DNA of 64,000 nucleotides, taken from contig NZ_JAKSXY010000092.1 of assembly GCF_022829445.1 (NCBI RefSeq), positions 1 to 64,000 of the forward strand. The letters are read 5' to 3'. Of this stretch, positions 29,167-40,182 are shown piece after piece (positions within the stretch are counted from its first letter, which is position 1; each line of letters opens with the position of its first letter). The notes below the pieces were generated by a model. That model made no database searches and was not told the origin of the DNA. It saw only the letters and a list, made by a program, of their open reading frames with translations. Origin of the DNA: Methylobacterium sp. J-068. Lineage in GTDB: Bacteria; Pseudomonadota; Alphaproteobacteria; Rhizobiales; Beijerinckiaceae. Position numbers and translations under genes: made by a program.

Positions 29167-29512
29167 GCGAGGTCCCGTGACCCGCCCAGGCGTGCATGGC
29201 TAGGACGGGGCGGGTTGGCCGAGGGCCCCAGACTCCGCACGGCGCGCCCCCGGCACCAGGATCGACAAACCTCCCGGCGGACGGGCCGAACGGCACCCAT
29301 CCCGAGAGCCCATCCCGAGCGCAGATGGGCCACCGGCCTCGAGCGTTGCGGCGCGCGAGGTCATCTTTTCGAAACGCTCATTCGTGAGCGGGCTTTAACC
29401 TGAACGTCGATTCAGATTTGGCCGTTAACTGCTTGAACGATGCCGTCCTGCATAGTCGAACCATCGACAGACACACAGACCGGCCAAGACAAAGCCGGGG
29501 GAGCATCAAGAC
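29167..29512. other. Intergenic stretch without recognised gene
   Basis: 346 bases between acdR and the next gene. It contains a tandem pair of CCCATCCCGAG around 29296-29320 and no credible coding region. The last 100 bases are lower in G+C and probably hold the promoter of the downstream gene. Confidence 0.4.
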
Positions 29513-29950
29513 ATGATCAACCTTTCGCTTCAGGTTTTCTGTAACCGTATCGTCGCCGCCGGCCGCATCACCGCCGAGGACGTGCAGGCGCTCACCCGCC
29601 ACGTGCTCCCCGACGGCTTCACCAGCCGCGACGAGGCCGACATGCTGATCGCCCTCGACCGCGTCGTGACGGCGAGCGATGCCGCCTTCGGCGACTACCT
29701 CGTGGCCTCGGTCGTGGACTTCGCGGTCTGGGGCGAGCGGCCCACCGGCTACATCGACGGCGACGTGGCGCGCTGGCTGGTCGGCTCCCTGCGCAACGGC
29801 AGCGGCCCGACCCCGCTCGCCGCCCGGATCGCCCGCGAGGTAGTTCGCGAGGCCCAGGCCAGCGACGAGGCGCTGATCGCCTTCGCGCTGGCCGCGAACC
29901 GCCGCCGCGACGATACGACGATGCCCGCGCCGATCCGCCTCGCCGCCTGA
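29513..29950 (+). CDS. Conserved-looking protein of unknown function
   Basis: 145 residues, soluble, mostly helical by composition, no Cys cluster and no signal peptide. The N-terminal pattern IVAAGRITAEDVQALTRHVLPDGFTSRDEADMLIALDR with regularly spaced acidic residues is suggestive of a paired-helix domain of the tellurite-resistance TerB/EF-hand-like type, but I cannot assign it. Ribosome binding site GGGGGAG. Single gene. Confidence 0.65.
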   Translation: MINLSLQVFCNRIVAAGRITAEDVQALTRHVLPDGFTSRDEADMLIALDRVVTASDAAFGDYLVASVVDFAVWGERPTGYIDGDVARWLVGSLRNGSGPTPLAARIAREVVREAQASDEALIAFALAANRRRDDTTMPAPIRLAA

Positions 29951-30174
29951 ACCGGGCGAAGACCCACCCGTTTTTCGGGCGGTACAGGCTCACGGCGAAC
30001 GCATACAAAATCCAATGGTGCGCCGCACGCCGATCGTCTCGGCACCGCACGCTCTAAAACTCTGGAGGTCCCGGATCCATCAGCTTCCCGAAGCCGCATA
30101 ACTGCTTTAACGGGGACGAGCTTGGGCGTTTCGAGGCGCCACACCTTATCCAACCGACCAGAGTGCGCGGAAAG

Positions 30175-32178
<2,004 letters not shown>

Positions 32179-32185
32179 GGATTCG

Positions 32186-32221
32186 GCCCGCCGCGACAGA
32201 CTGGTTTCGGTCGCGGCGGGC
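32186..32221 (+). terminator. Strong hairpin between pccA and the next gene
   Basis: A perfect 12-bp stem GCCCGCCGCGAC/GTCGCGGCGGGC with a 12-base loop, 7 bases after the pccA stop. It lacks a T-run, so it may attenuate, rather than end, transcription into the downstream gene 15 bases away. Confidence 0.55.
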
Positions 32222-32236
32222 GACCACGGAGCAGGC

Positions 32237-32677
32237 ATGCCCCTCTATTTCGCCTACGGCGCGAACATGGACGCCGCCGCGATGGCGGCGCGCTGCCCGC
32301 GCTCGACGCTGATCGGGCAGGGGCGGCTGAACCGGCACCGCTTCATCATCATGCGCGAGGGCTACGCCTCGGTGGTGCGCGATCCCCGCGCCACTGTCTG
32401 GGGCGTGCTCTGGGACCTGTCCCTCGGCGACGTGCCGGCGCTCGACCGCTACGAGGGCGTCGCGTCCGGCCTCTACATCAAGGCGTCGCAGCCGGTCTCG
32501 GTGCCGGGTGGCTCGAAGCGCGCGCTGATCTATCTCGGAGGCACGAGCACCACGGGCGCGCCCCGGCCGGGCTACCTCGAAGCGGTGCTCGCGGCGGCGG
32601 ACGCCGCGCAGCTGCCGCCCGCCTACCGCGCCGAGCTGCGAACCTGGCAGTCCGGTCAGGTTCGGCGGACGCGTTGA
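32237..32677 (+). CDS. Gamma-glutamylcyclotransferase-fold (AIG2-like) protein
   Basis: 146 residues. The family substrate-binding motif is seen as YGANM near the N terminus (YGSN in most members), and the catalytic Glu in DRYEGV. Such enzymes cleave gamma-glutamyl amines or amino acids to 5-oxoproline. The substrate is not predictable. It directly follows pccA across a hairpin and precedes acyP by about 55 bases. Confidence 0.85.
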   Translation: MPLYFAYGANMDAAAMAARCPRSTLIGQGRLNRHRFIIMREGYASVVRDPRATVWGVLWDLSLGDVPALDRYEGVASGLYIKASQPVSVPGGSKRALIYLGGTSTTGAPRPGYLEAVLAAADAAQLPPAYRAELRTWQSGQVRRTR

Positions 32678-32732
32678 AGCGGTGCCCGGAGCGGGCCATG
32701 GTCGCAACGGGGCGCCGAGAGGAGACGGCTGC

Positions 32733-33014
32733 ATGTCATCCGAGCTTCGAACCGTCGCGGTCGTCGTGTCCGGCCGGGTCCAGGGCGTCGGCTATCGAAT
32801 GTGGGCGCAGGGCGAGGCCGGTCGCCTCGGTCTGTCGGGGCACGTGCGCAACCGGCCGGACGGCACGGTGGAGGCGGTGTTCTCAGGCACACCCGACGCC
32901 GTGGCGCGGATGCTGGAGGCCTGCCGGCACGGACCACCCGGCGCCCGGGTAACGGACGTCGCCATCACCGGGCCCGGCGACACGGTTCCGGCGGCCGGTT
33001 TCGCGATCCGCTGA
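32733..33014 (+). CDS. acyP: Acylphosphatase
   Basis: 93 residues, the family length. The phosphate-binding loop GRVQGVGYRMW with its catalytic Arg, and the catalytic Asn in GHVRNRPDGTVE, are intact. Hydrolyses carboxyl-phosphate mixed anhydrides in the cytoplasm. Start at ATG 32733 with GAGAGGAG upstream. Confidence 0.93.
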   Translation: MSSELRTVAVVVSGRVQGVGYRMWAQGEAGRLGLSGHVRNRPDGTVEAVFSGTPDAVARMLEACRHGPPGARVTDVAITGPGDTVPAAGFAIR

Positions 33015-33109
33015 GCCGCCCCGCCGGCGGCGTGGCTGGACAGCGCGCCGGCATCCGCGCTAGCGCCCCCGGGACGGGCGGCGGCCAGGCCGCGGCGAGA
33101 CCGGACGCG

Positions 33110-33832
33110 ATGTTGACCGCAGACTTCTCCACCCTCGACCTCGCGGCGCTCTGCTACTTCATCGCGGCCTGGGCCGGGTACGGCGTCGCCGTGGCGCGCA
33201 TGCGCGGCCGGCGGACGAGCCTCAGCCAGATCATGAACGCGCAGCGCATCGAGTGGACCCGCCAGCTCATCGGACGCGACAACCGCGTGGTCGACACCAC
33301 CATCAACGCCTCGCTGCAGAACGGCACGGCCTTCTTCGCCTCCACCTCGCTGATCGCGCTCGGCGGCGTGCTCACCCTGTCGCGCTCGGGCGACGACGTG
33401 CTCACCCTGTTCGGGTCTCTGCCCTTCGGCGCCATCGCCACGCGGGTCACCTGGGAGATCAAGGTCGCGGGCCTCGCGGTCGTGTTCGTCTACGCCTTCT
33501 TCAAGTTCTCCTGGGCCTACCGACTGTTCAATTACGGGGCGATCCTGCTCGGCGCGGTGCCGCCGAAGGGTTCGGGCGCGACGGCCGCGCAGGCGGAGCG
33601 GGCGGCACGCCGGGCGGCGGCGATGAACATCGCCGCCGGTAGCCACTTCGCGCGCGGACAGCGGGCTTTCTTCTTCGCGCTCGCGTATCTCGGCTGGTTC
33701 GTGAGCCCGTGGCTGCTCATGCTGACCACCACGGCGGTGGTTCTGGTGATGTGGCGCCGGCAATTCGCCTCGAAAATCCGCGCGGCCCTGCTGGCGGAAG
33801 ACGACGGGACAGGGCAGGGGTGGACACCATGA
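33110..33832 (+). CDS. DUF599 family membrane protein
   Basis: 240 residues with about four membrane helices (near 10-30, 75-95, 110-135 and 195-220). The family hallmark is the region NRVVDTTINASLQNGTAFFASTSLIALGGV and the middle KFSWAYRLFNYGAILLGAVP. Function unknown. Its stop overlaps the start of the next gene as ATGA. Confidence 0.87.
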   Translation: MLTADFSTLDLAALCYFIAAWAGYGVAVARMRGRRTSLSQIMNAQRIEWTRQLIGRDNRVVDTTINASLQNGTAFFASTSLIALGGVLTLSRSGDDVLTLFGSLPFGAIATRVTWEIKVAGLAVVFVYAFFKFSWAYRLFNYGAILLGAVPPKGSGATAAQAERAARRAAAMNIAAGSHFARGQRAFFFALAYLGWFVSPWLLMLTTTAVVLVMWRRQFASKIRAALLAEDDGTGQGWTP

Positions 33833-34242
33833 CGATTCCCAAGAAGCCGACGCGCCAGCGCACCTCCTCCCCGAAGAAGCCGCCCCCCGGCCCGGCGGCG
33901 AAACCCGCGCCGCAAGCCGCGCCGAAGCCGGCCGCGCGGGCGGCGGGCAAGCCCGAGCGCAAGGGCGCCTCCGAGGAGGCCATCGCCGAGACGATCCTGC
34001 GCCTCGTCGCGGCGCGCGATCCCGGCAAGACCGTCTGCCCCTCGGAGGTGGCGCGGGAACTCGGCGGGCCGCAGCCCGAGGCCTGGAGCCCGCTGATGCA
34101 GCCGGTGCGCCGCGTCGCCGTGCGCATGACCAAGGCGGGCGAGGTCGCGATCCTGCGCAAGGGCAAGCCCGTGGAGGATCCCGACGATTTCCGCGGGATC
34201 TACCGGCTCGGCGCCGTCTCGGCCGCCATCGACGAGGCCTGA
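33829..34242 (+). CDS. DUF3253 domain protein
   Basis: 137 residues. The first 45 are a Lys/Pro/Ala-rich basic tail; the rest is the DUF3253 domain (ETILRLVAARDPGKTVCPSEVARELG ... LMQPVRRVAVRMTKAGEVAILRKGKPVEDPDDFRGIYRLG), a small winged-helix-like fold. The basic tail could contact nucleic acid. Coupled to the DUF599 gene by a 4-base overlap. Its last 43 bases overlap the end of the convergent YdcF gene. Confidence 0.85.
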   Translation: MTIPKKPTRQRTSSPKKPPPGPAAKPAPQAAPKPAARAAGKPERKGASEEAIAETILRLVAARDPGKTVCPSEVARELGGPQPEAWSPLMQPVRRVAVRMTKAGEVAILRKGKPVEDPDDFRGIYRLGAVSAAIDEA

Positions 34243-35033
34243 GGCGCCGGCAGGAGGGCGTCGGTGTAGCCGGCGAGCCGATAGGCGACGAGGCCGAGCC
34301 ACTCCTTCGCCATCAGGTCGAGGAGCGACAATCCTTCCGAGGCGAAGCCGTTGAAGCGCACGCCGTCGTCGACGCCGCCCGTGCGGTAATCGACCGGATA
34401 GGCGGTGACGTCGAACCCCGCCCGGCGGAAGCAGCCGATGGCTCGGGGCATGTGCCAGGCCGAGGTGACGAGGAGCCAGCGCTCGCCCGGCCGTGGCCTG
34501 ACCATCTCCGCCGTGAAGGCCGCGTTCTCGTGGGTGTTGCGGGAGCGGTCCTCCAGGATCAGGCGCGTGCGCGGCAGACCCATCGTGTCGGCGTAGCGGC
34601 CGACGATCTCGGATTCCGAGACGCCGCCGCCACCGAGGCTGCCGCTGCCGCCGCTGAAGACGAGGCGGCTCTGCGGGTAGCGCCGGGCGAGGTCCGCCAT
34701 GGCGATCTGGCGCTCCGCGGCGTCGTTGACGACGAGCTGGCGCCGCGCCGCCGAGATACGCGTCTCGATGGCACCCCCGAGCACGATGATCCCGGTCACC
34801 GGCTCGTCACCTCCCGCATATTCGGGAAAGCGCTGCTCCAGCGGCAGGGCGACGAGACCGGCGAGCGGTGAGAAGCCCGCCACGAGCATCAGGACGGCCC
34901 CGATCAGGCCGAGGCCGAGGCCGAGCCGCAGCCACCCGGCCGCCGCGAGACCGAGCCCAGCGACGATCAAAAGCGCGAGAGCGTTGGACGGCGTGACCAG
35001 GAAGAAAAGCAGCTTCGAGAGCGGAAAGAACAT
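34200..35033 (-). CDS. YdcF/ElyC/SanA-family membrane protein (DUF218)
   Basis: 277 residues. Two N-terminal membrane helices (about 5-22 and 25-55) are followed by a DUF218 domain with the family motifs GIIVLGGAIE, LVFSGGSG, ILEDRSRNTHENA and VTSAWHMPRA. Members act in envelope biogenesis (ElyC affects peptidoglycan and undecaprenyl phosphate metabolism). Start chosen at ATG 35033, where the first membrane helix begins; upstream in-frame codons read as non-conserved sequence. Confidence 0.88.
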   Translation of the reverse strand: MFFPLSKLLFFLVTPSNALALLIVAGLGLAAAGWLRLGLGLGLIGAVLMLVAGFSPLAGLVALPLEQRFPEYAGGDEPVTGIIVLGGAIETRISAARRQLVVNDAAERQIAMADLARRYPQSRLVFSGGSGSLGGGGVSESEIVGRYADTMGLPRTRLILEDRSRNTHENAAFTAEMVRPRPGERWLLVTSAWHMPRAIGCFRRAGFDVTAYPVDYRTGGVDDGVRFNGFASEGLSLLDLMAKEWLGLVAYRLAGYTDALLPAPQASSMAAETAPSR

Positions 35034-35289
35034 CGCGGCGGCCGGGGCTGGCGGAAGGTAGGGCGTGATACCGCATGCGCCGACGGTCTGTCCCGCATGA
35101 CCGGCGATCCATATGAGGTTATGCCTTGGCGCGCGCCGTCGAGCCGATTCAGGCGAAACGCTACCGCCATGCACGTGGTGGTAGAATGTTTCGCGATCGG
35201 ACGGGACGGCGAAGCGTTATTGCGCTGCGGAAACGAACAGCTTAGGTTAACCACAATGGTGGGATAAATTCCCACGGATATCTGGTTTC

Positions 35290-35556
35290 ATGTCTCGCTA
35301 CTACATCGATCTCCATGACGGATCGCACTTCGTCAAGGACGAGGTCGGCTTCGAACTCACCGACGAATCCGCCGTGCGCGGGAAACTCGTGCGGATCATG
35401 GCCAAGATCGCGCAGGAATTCAGCGCCGAGACCGAGCGCCAGGATTATCTCGCGATCGTGCGCGACGAGGCGGCGGTGGTGCTCTATCGTGCCCACCTGT
35501 CCCTGGACGTGCAGCGGGTCGATGCATCGATCGAGAATCCGCGCGAGGAGTCCTGA
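35290..35556 (+). CDS. DUF6894-type small protein
   Basis: 88 residues. It has the pattern MSRYYIDLHDGSHFVKDEVGFEL at the start, common in alphaproteobacterial small proteins that occur in many copies per genome. Function unknown. The leader contains a small hairpin GTGGGA-TAAAT-TCCCAC at 35259-35275, 14 bases before the start codon, where it could affect translation. Confidence 0.75.
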   Translation: MSRYYIDLHDGSHFVKDEVGFELTDESAVRGKLVRIMAKIAQEFSAETERQDYLAIVRDEAAVVLYRAHLSLDVQRVDASIENPREES

Positions 35557-35941
35557 GTCCCACGGTCCCTCGCCGACACGGCATGGGACCTGCGAGCGCC
35601 GATATCACCAGGCGGGCATGCCGTGCCGGCCGCATCGTTCGCCGGATCGGTGAGATGGTCTCCGTTCTTGGCGCGTTCCGTTGCGAGAATCTTTCGTGCC
35701 GTAAGCCGGAATGGCATTTCCGAAGTTACGTCGGATTGATAGCCGGCAGAAGCAACGACTGCCCATGCGCAATGTTTATTGCAAAATAATTCATGATTTC
35801 AGAGCATCAAGACATCATCGCCATTCCTGTATGCGCTGAAAATACAGTCTTCGTTTTTCATCAATTTGAAATCCGAAACTGACACTGATAGGAACGAGAC
35901 AGTGCTGCGGGCCTTCGACCGCGCGAGGGCATTGTATTGCG
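35557..35941. other. Intergenic stretch, lower G+C toward its end
   Basis: 385 bases without a credible gene. The last 200 bases are clearly A+T-richer than the surroundings (near 35700-35900), as is common for promoters of envelope polysaccharide genes; no specific promoter motif stands out. Confidence 0.4.
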
Positions 35942-38900
35942 ATGGCGCAGCGCTTCTTTGAGAAGATCGGAAAGATAGCCAATCGCGTCAAACCTGAACC
36001 CGCGCGGTCAGTGCTTGCCGAAGCTGATAGGCGTGAAACTTCTGCTGTCGAAACGGCATTCGACGCGGCATTCTATCGGCATCATCATCACGATCTGAAG
36101 CATCTCACGAATCCACAGGACCTCCATCGGCATTACGTCGATTACGGAGCCCGCGAAGGTCGACCGGGCAGCAGCGGCGAATTGCTGAGACAGGTCCGGC
36201 TCGAGCAGGGCGAGCTTCCGGTCGATTTCGACGCGACACTCTATCGTCGACGCCATCCGGATCTCGCGTCCCTGACGCAGGACTGGGAGTTGCAGAGCCA
36301 TTACCTCCGCTACGGGCAGCATGAGGGGCGCGCGTACCGCGATGATCCATCATCGCACGCGGAGTCCGATGCGCGCGTGTCCAAACCGATGGATCGGGGC
36401 CCCGCTCCGGTTTCGAAGACCACCGGTCCGTTCGACGCGAGGTCCGCTCGGCTGGCCCGCCTGGCCGACGATGCCGCCTGGAAGGATCGGCTCGTCCTCC
36501 ATGAGTTCCGGTTGATCAATGCGGACTGGCTCGATCCCGCGATCCGCACGCGCGATGCGGCTCTGGCTGCCTTCCTCGACCGAGGCGTCGAACGGCTCGC
36601 TCCCTTATCGATGGACGGTCGCTTCGATCCGGCGTTCTACAGACACATCGTGCCGCCGGAGCGGCGGGAGGTGTCGGATGCGGACCTCTACGTCGAATGG
36701 CTGACGGCCGGCCACCGGCGCGGAGAGGCGCCGAACGAGGGCGGTTTCCTCAAGGGTCTGATCGGGGCGGATACCTTCCCCGCGTGCTTCGATGCCGCGG
36801 CCTACCTGACCCGGATTCCCGCCGCCCTGGCGCCAACCTGGAACGCCGCGAGCGCCCGCTGCCTCCTGCTGGAGCATTTCCTTCAGGAGGGGAGCGAGGA
36901 CCGGCTCGACCTGATCCAGGGGGAGGGGAGCGACCGCCTGCTGGAGCAGGTCGCCAATTTCCATCTCGTTCGCAACAATCCGGCGCTCGCCCGGACGGCG
37001 TGCGATCTCTCCCTCGCCATCAGGCCGGGGGTCTCGTCCGTCCACCACAAGCGGGGCGATGCCCGGCTGTCGCTCGGCGACGCCGCCGGGGCGCTCGACG
37101 ACTTCCTGTTCGCCGCGAACAATCCGGGCGGCAACATCTGGAGCCACATCCACGCGGTCGACGGCCTGATCCGGGTTCGGAACGACATCGGGGGCGCCCT
37201 GGACCAGATCATCCGCTCCGCCCAGACCCAAGGGCACGCGGCGGATTGGAGGCGCTCGGCCTTCGAGGCCGTGAAGGTCTGCTTCTCGAAGAACGCCGAG
37301 GCCGCGAAGGGCATGTTCGCCGCCGGTGACGGGGTGGAGGCCCACGCCACCGTCCGACGCTTTCTGGAATGCATGACGGAGGTGATCCGGCTGATCGTCC
37401 CGCCTCCCGCCGCGCTGCCCCTTTCGCGAAGCGGGCCCGTGATCCTCGTCGCGAACCGTGATCTCGTGCAATGCGACCACTATCGCGTCACACAGAAGGC
37501 GGAGCAGCTCCGCGCGGCCGGTTACGAGGTCGAGATCTTCAACCAGCACGCCCTCGACGGCGTTTACGATGCCTTGAATCGCGCATCCGCCGTGATCTTC
37601 TACCGCGTTGCCGCCTTTCCGGAAATCGTCAGGGCGCTCGTCTATGCGGGCGGCCTCGGCCTGAGGACGTACTACGATATCGACGACCTCATCTTCGATG
37701 AACGGCATTATCCCGATCCTTACGCGGTCTTCGAAGATCAGATTACGCGCGAGGACTATGCCGGGCTTCAATATGGCGTTCCGCTGTTCGCGCACGCGAT
37801 GGGGATGTGCGACGCGGGCCTCGCGTCGACGGAGGCCCTGGCCGACCTCGTCGCGCCGCGCGTTCGCGAAACCATCTGTTACGTCGTGCGCAATGGGCTG
37901 GACTCGCGCAACGCGCCCTTCCTGCACCGTCGGTCGACGTCGTTCGAGCCCGACAAGATCACGATCTATTACGGCAGCGGGACCAAGGCACACAACCGGG
38001 ACTTCAACAGGCTGGCCTCCGACGCGATCGTGCGCGTCCTGCGAAAGCATCCTCACGCCCGGCTGCTGATCGCGGGCTACCTCAAACTGGACGACGCCTT
38101 TCGATCGGTTTCGAACCAGGTCATGCAGATCGGGTTCACGGCCGACATCCAGAATTACTGGGAGGTGCTGTCCGGCGTCGACATCAACATCGCCGTGCTG
38201 GACCGCAGCCTCGCGGCGGATTGCAAGAGCGAGATCAAGTGGTTGGAAGCGGCCGTGAGCGGTGTTCCCTCCATCGTGAGCGCGACCGCCACCTACGAGA
38301 ACGTCCTCGTCGACGGCGTCGATGCGCTGATCGTCCACGACCAGGAGGCCTGGCACGAGAAGCTCGACACCCTGGTCGGCGATGCCGCGATGCGTCGGAC
38401 GATCGGCGAGAACGCGCGGCGGAAGGCCCTGGGCGCGTACGCTCTCGAAGTGGGCGCAGAGGCCTATCGCAGGCTCCTCGGCCCCGCCGCCCCGGACATC
38501 GAGGACACCGGTCCGCGGACGTCGCGTGCCGTCCCACGCAAGACGCGCCTGATGATCGTCAACGTCTTCTTCCCGCCTCAAACCCACGGGGGCGCGACGC
38601 GCGTGGTGCGCGACAATGTCGACGACTTCATCGACCATCACGGCGACCGGCTCGAACTCTGCGCGGTATGTGCCGACGACGGGGTCTCGGACCCCTACAA
38701 CCTGCGCGTCGACAGCTACCGGGGCATTCCCGTGTTCCGGATGTCGACGCCGCAGGAAGTGGACATGGATTGGCGCCCCCACAATCCGGAGACGGCCAGG
38801 ATCTTCGCCGAGATCGTCGATCGCATGAAGCCGGACCTGATTCACTTCCACTGCATCCAGCGCCTGACCGGCAGCGTCGTGGAGGTGGCCCTCGCACGCC

Positions 38901-39775
38901 GCATTCCCTACGCGGTGACCCTTCACGATGCCTGGTGGATCTCGGACCACCAGTTCCTCGCGGACGAGGACGGGCTCTCGGAGCTTCCATCGGCCGACGA
39001 ACTGGAAGTTCCTGCGAGGCGGGGACGATCGCCCATCACGGCCATCGGCCGCCGGCGAATGCTGGCGCGCCTCCTCGCCTCGGCGAACGCGGTGCTGACC
39101 GTCTCCGACAGCTTCAAGGCGATTCATCGAAGGGCCGGCATCTCCAAGGTCGCCGCGATCCCCAACGGGCTCTCACAGATCCGGACGCTGCCGCGCCCGC
39201 CAAATGAGTTCGGGCGCGTCCGGCTGGGCCATGTGGGAAACCGGGCCTCGCACAAGGGCGCGACGCTGATCGAGCATGTTCTCAGAACGAGTCGCTTCGG
39301 GCACCTCACCCTCACGATGATCGATTACGCCTACCCGTCCGGCCACCGGACCTTCGAAACCTGGGGGGCGACCACCGTCGAACTGATCGGCCCGGTCAGG
39401 CAGGAGGAGATCGCATCGCTCTATGCGCGGCTCGACGTCCTTCTCGCCCCCTCCCTCTGGCCGGAAAGCTTCGGTCTCGTGACGCGGGAAGCCAGCGCGG
39501 CCGGTCTGTGGGTCGTCGCGAGCGACCACGGCGCGATCGGCGAAGACATCGAGCACGGCGTGACCGGATATCGCATCGACGTCTCCACGGCCGATGCCCT
39601 CAGGCGGGTCCTCCAGGAGATGAACGAGGACAGCTCCCGATTCCTGACGCCTCCGCCCGCGTCGTCGCGCGCAATTCGTACCGCCGCCGATCAGGCGCGA
39701 GAGCTCGTCGGCTTGTACGATGCCTTGATCGCGGTCGCCCAGGCGGACATCGCGGCTCCGGCGCTGCCGCATTGA
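35942..39775 (+). CDS. Large bifunctional glycosyltransferase (two GT-B domains)
   Basis: 1277 residues. The N-terminal part has two copies of a motif of about 35 residues (residues 40-74 and 96-130: FDxxxYRxxHxDL ... HYxxYGxxEGR), with two weaker copies further on. A helical, TPR-like stretch follows (about 330-450). The first glycosyltransferase domain spans about 498-845 (VILVANRDLVQCDHYRV, YYDIDDLIFDE, EIKWLEAAVSGVPSIVS). The second, family-4-like, spans about 869-1265 (NVFFPPQTHGGATRVV, HFHCIQRL, APSLWPESFGLVTREASAAGL). No signal peptide. It probably adds successive sugars to a surface polysaccharide or glycoprotein. Sugar specificity is unknown, and no other polysaccharide gene is adjacent. 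Confidence 0.85.
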   Translation: MAQRFFEKIGKIANRVKPEPARSVLAEADRRETSAVETAFDAAFYRHHHHDLKHLTNPQDLHRHYVDYGAREGRPGSSGELLRQVRLEQGELPVDFDATLYRRRHPDLASLTQDWELQSHYLRYGQHEGRAYRDDPSSHAESDARVSKPMDRGPAPVSKTTGPFDARSARLARLADDAAWKDRLVLHEFRLINADWLDPAIRTRDAALAAFLDRGVERLAPLSMDGRFDPAFYRHIVPPERREVSDADLYVEWLTAGHRRGEAPNEGGFLKGLIGADTFPACFDAAAYLTRIPAALAPTWNAASARCLLLEHFLQEGSEDRLDLIQGEGSDRLLEQVANFHLVRNNPALARTACDLSLAIRPGVSSVHHKRGDARLSLGDAAGALDDFLFAANNPGGNIWSHIHAVDGLIRVRNDIGGALDQIIRSAQTQGHAADWRRSAFEAVKVCFSKNAEAAKGMFAAGDGVEAHATVRRFLECMTEVIRLIVPPPAALPLSRSGPVILVANRDLVQCDHYRVTQKAEQLRAAGYEVEIFNQHALDGVYDALNRASAVIFYRVAAFPEIVRALVYAGGLGLRTYYDIDDLIFDERHYPDPYAVFEDQITREDYAGLQYGVPLFAHAMGMCDAGLASTEALADLVAPRVRETICYVVRNGLDSRNAPFLHRRSTSFEPDKITIYYGSGTKAHNRDFNRLASDAIVRVLRKHPHARLLIAGYLKLDDAFRSVSNQVMQIGFTADIQNYWEVLSGVDINIAVLDRSLAADCKSEIKWLEAAVSGVPSIVSATATYENVLVDGVDALIVHDQEAWHEKLDTLVGDAAMRRTIGENARRKALGAYALEVGAEAYRRLLGPAAPDIEDTGPRTSRAVPRKTRLMIVNVFFPPQTHGGATRVVRDNVDDFIDHHGDRLELCAVCADDGVSDPYNLRVDSYRGIPVFRMSTPQEVDMDWRPHNPETARIFAEIVDRMKPDLIHFHCIQRLTGSVVEVALARRIPYAVTLHDAWWISDHQFLADEDGLSELPSADELEVPARRGRSPITAIGRRRMLARLLASANAVLTVSDSFKAIHRRAGISKVAAIPNGLSQIRTLPRPPNEFGRVRLGHVGNRASHKGATLIEHVLRTSRFGHLTLTMIDYAYPSGHRTFETWGATTVELIGPVRQEEIASLYARLDVLLAPSLWPESFGLVTREASAAGLWVVASDHGAIGEDIEHGVTGYRIDVSTADALRRVLQEMNEDSSRFLTPPPASSRAIRTAADQARELVGLYDALIAVAQADIAAPALPH

Positions 39776-39940
39776 GCGCGTTGCGGTCTTCCCGGCGACG
39801 GGCGTTCGACGGGCGGGCGGCGGGTTTGCGAGGGGACCCGGACCATGGCATCCGGACCGACTTTGCCGTCATGGAAGCTTGCCCCGCCCACAGACTTGAC
39901 CCCAGCCGGCCCCCGTGGCTTCTGGGCGCCGGCACCCTCA

Positions 39941-39986
39941 GACTCCGTAGCTCAGCTGGATAGAGCAGCCGCCTTCTAAGCGGCAG
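39941..39986 (+). pseudogene. Truncated tRNA-Arg (anticodon TCT), 3' part missing
   Basis: The acceptor 5' strand GACTCCG, the D arm GCTCAGCTGGATAGAGC and a complete anticodon arm GCCGC-CTTCTAA-GCGGC are present. After AGGCA the sequence departs: there is no T arm (no GTTCGAATC) and no CGGAGTC to close the acceptor stem within the next 150 bases. It cannot make a functional tRNA. The break coincides with the left edge of an accessory island. The rest of the 39776-40182 gap has no credible gene. Confidence 0.8.
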
Positions 39987-40182
39987 GCAGCCGTCCCCGG
40001 GCACCGCCGATCCGTCTATGGAAAAGCCCTTCACTAGAGCAGCTTCCAGCCGGCGCGTAGCGCACTCGTAGCAAACCGGCATCCCTTATCACCTGCTGAA
40101 TCGGAAGGTCGCATTTGAGCGATCGGCTTTAGCCAAATCCGAAGCTGTCTCCGGCATGGTGCCCCCAATCACGGGGGCAGGC

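Noticed and set aside
36605..39127. 840-codon minus-strand frame inside the glycosyltransferase gene
   Set aside because: The plus-strand product has two clear glycosyltransferase domains; the antisense product has no recognisable feature.
39941..40020. Intact tRNA-Arg
   Set aside because: No T arm and no complementary acceptor strand follow the anticodon arm; it is scored as a truncated tRNA.
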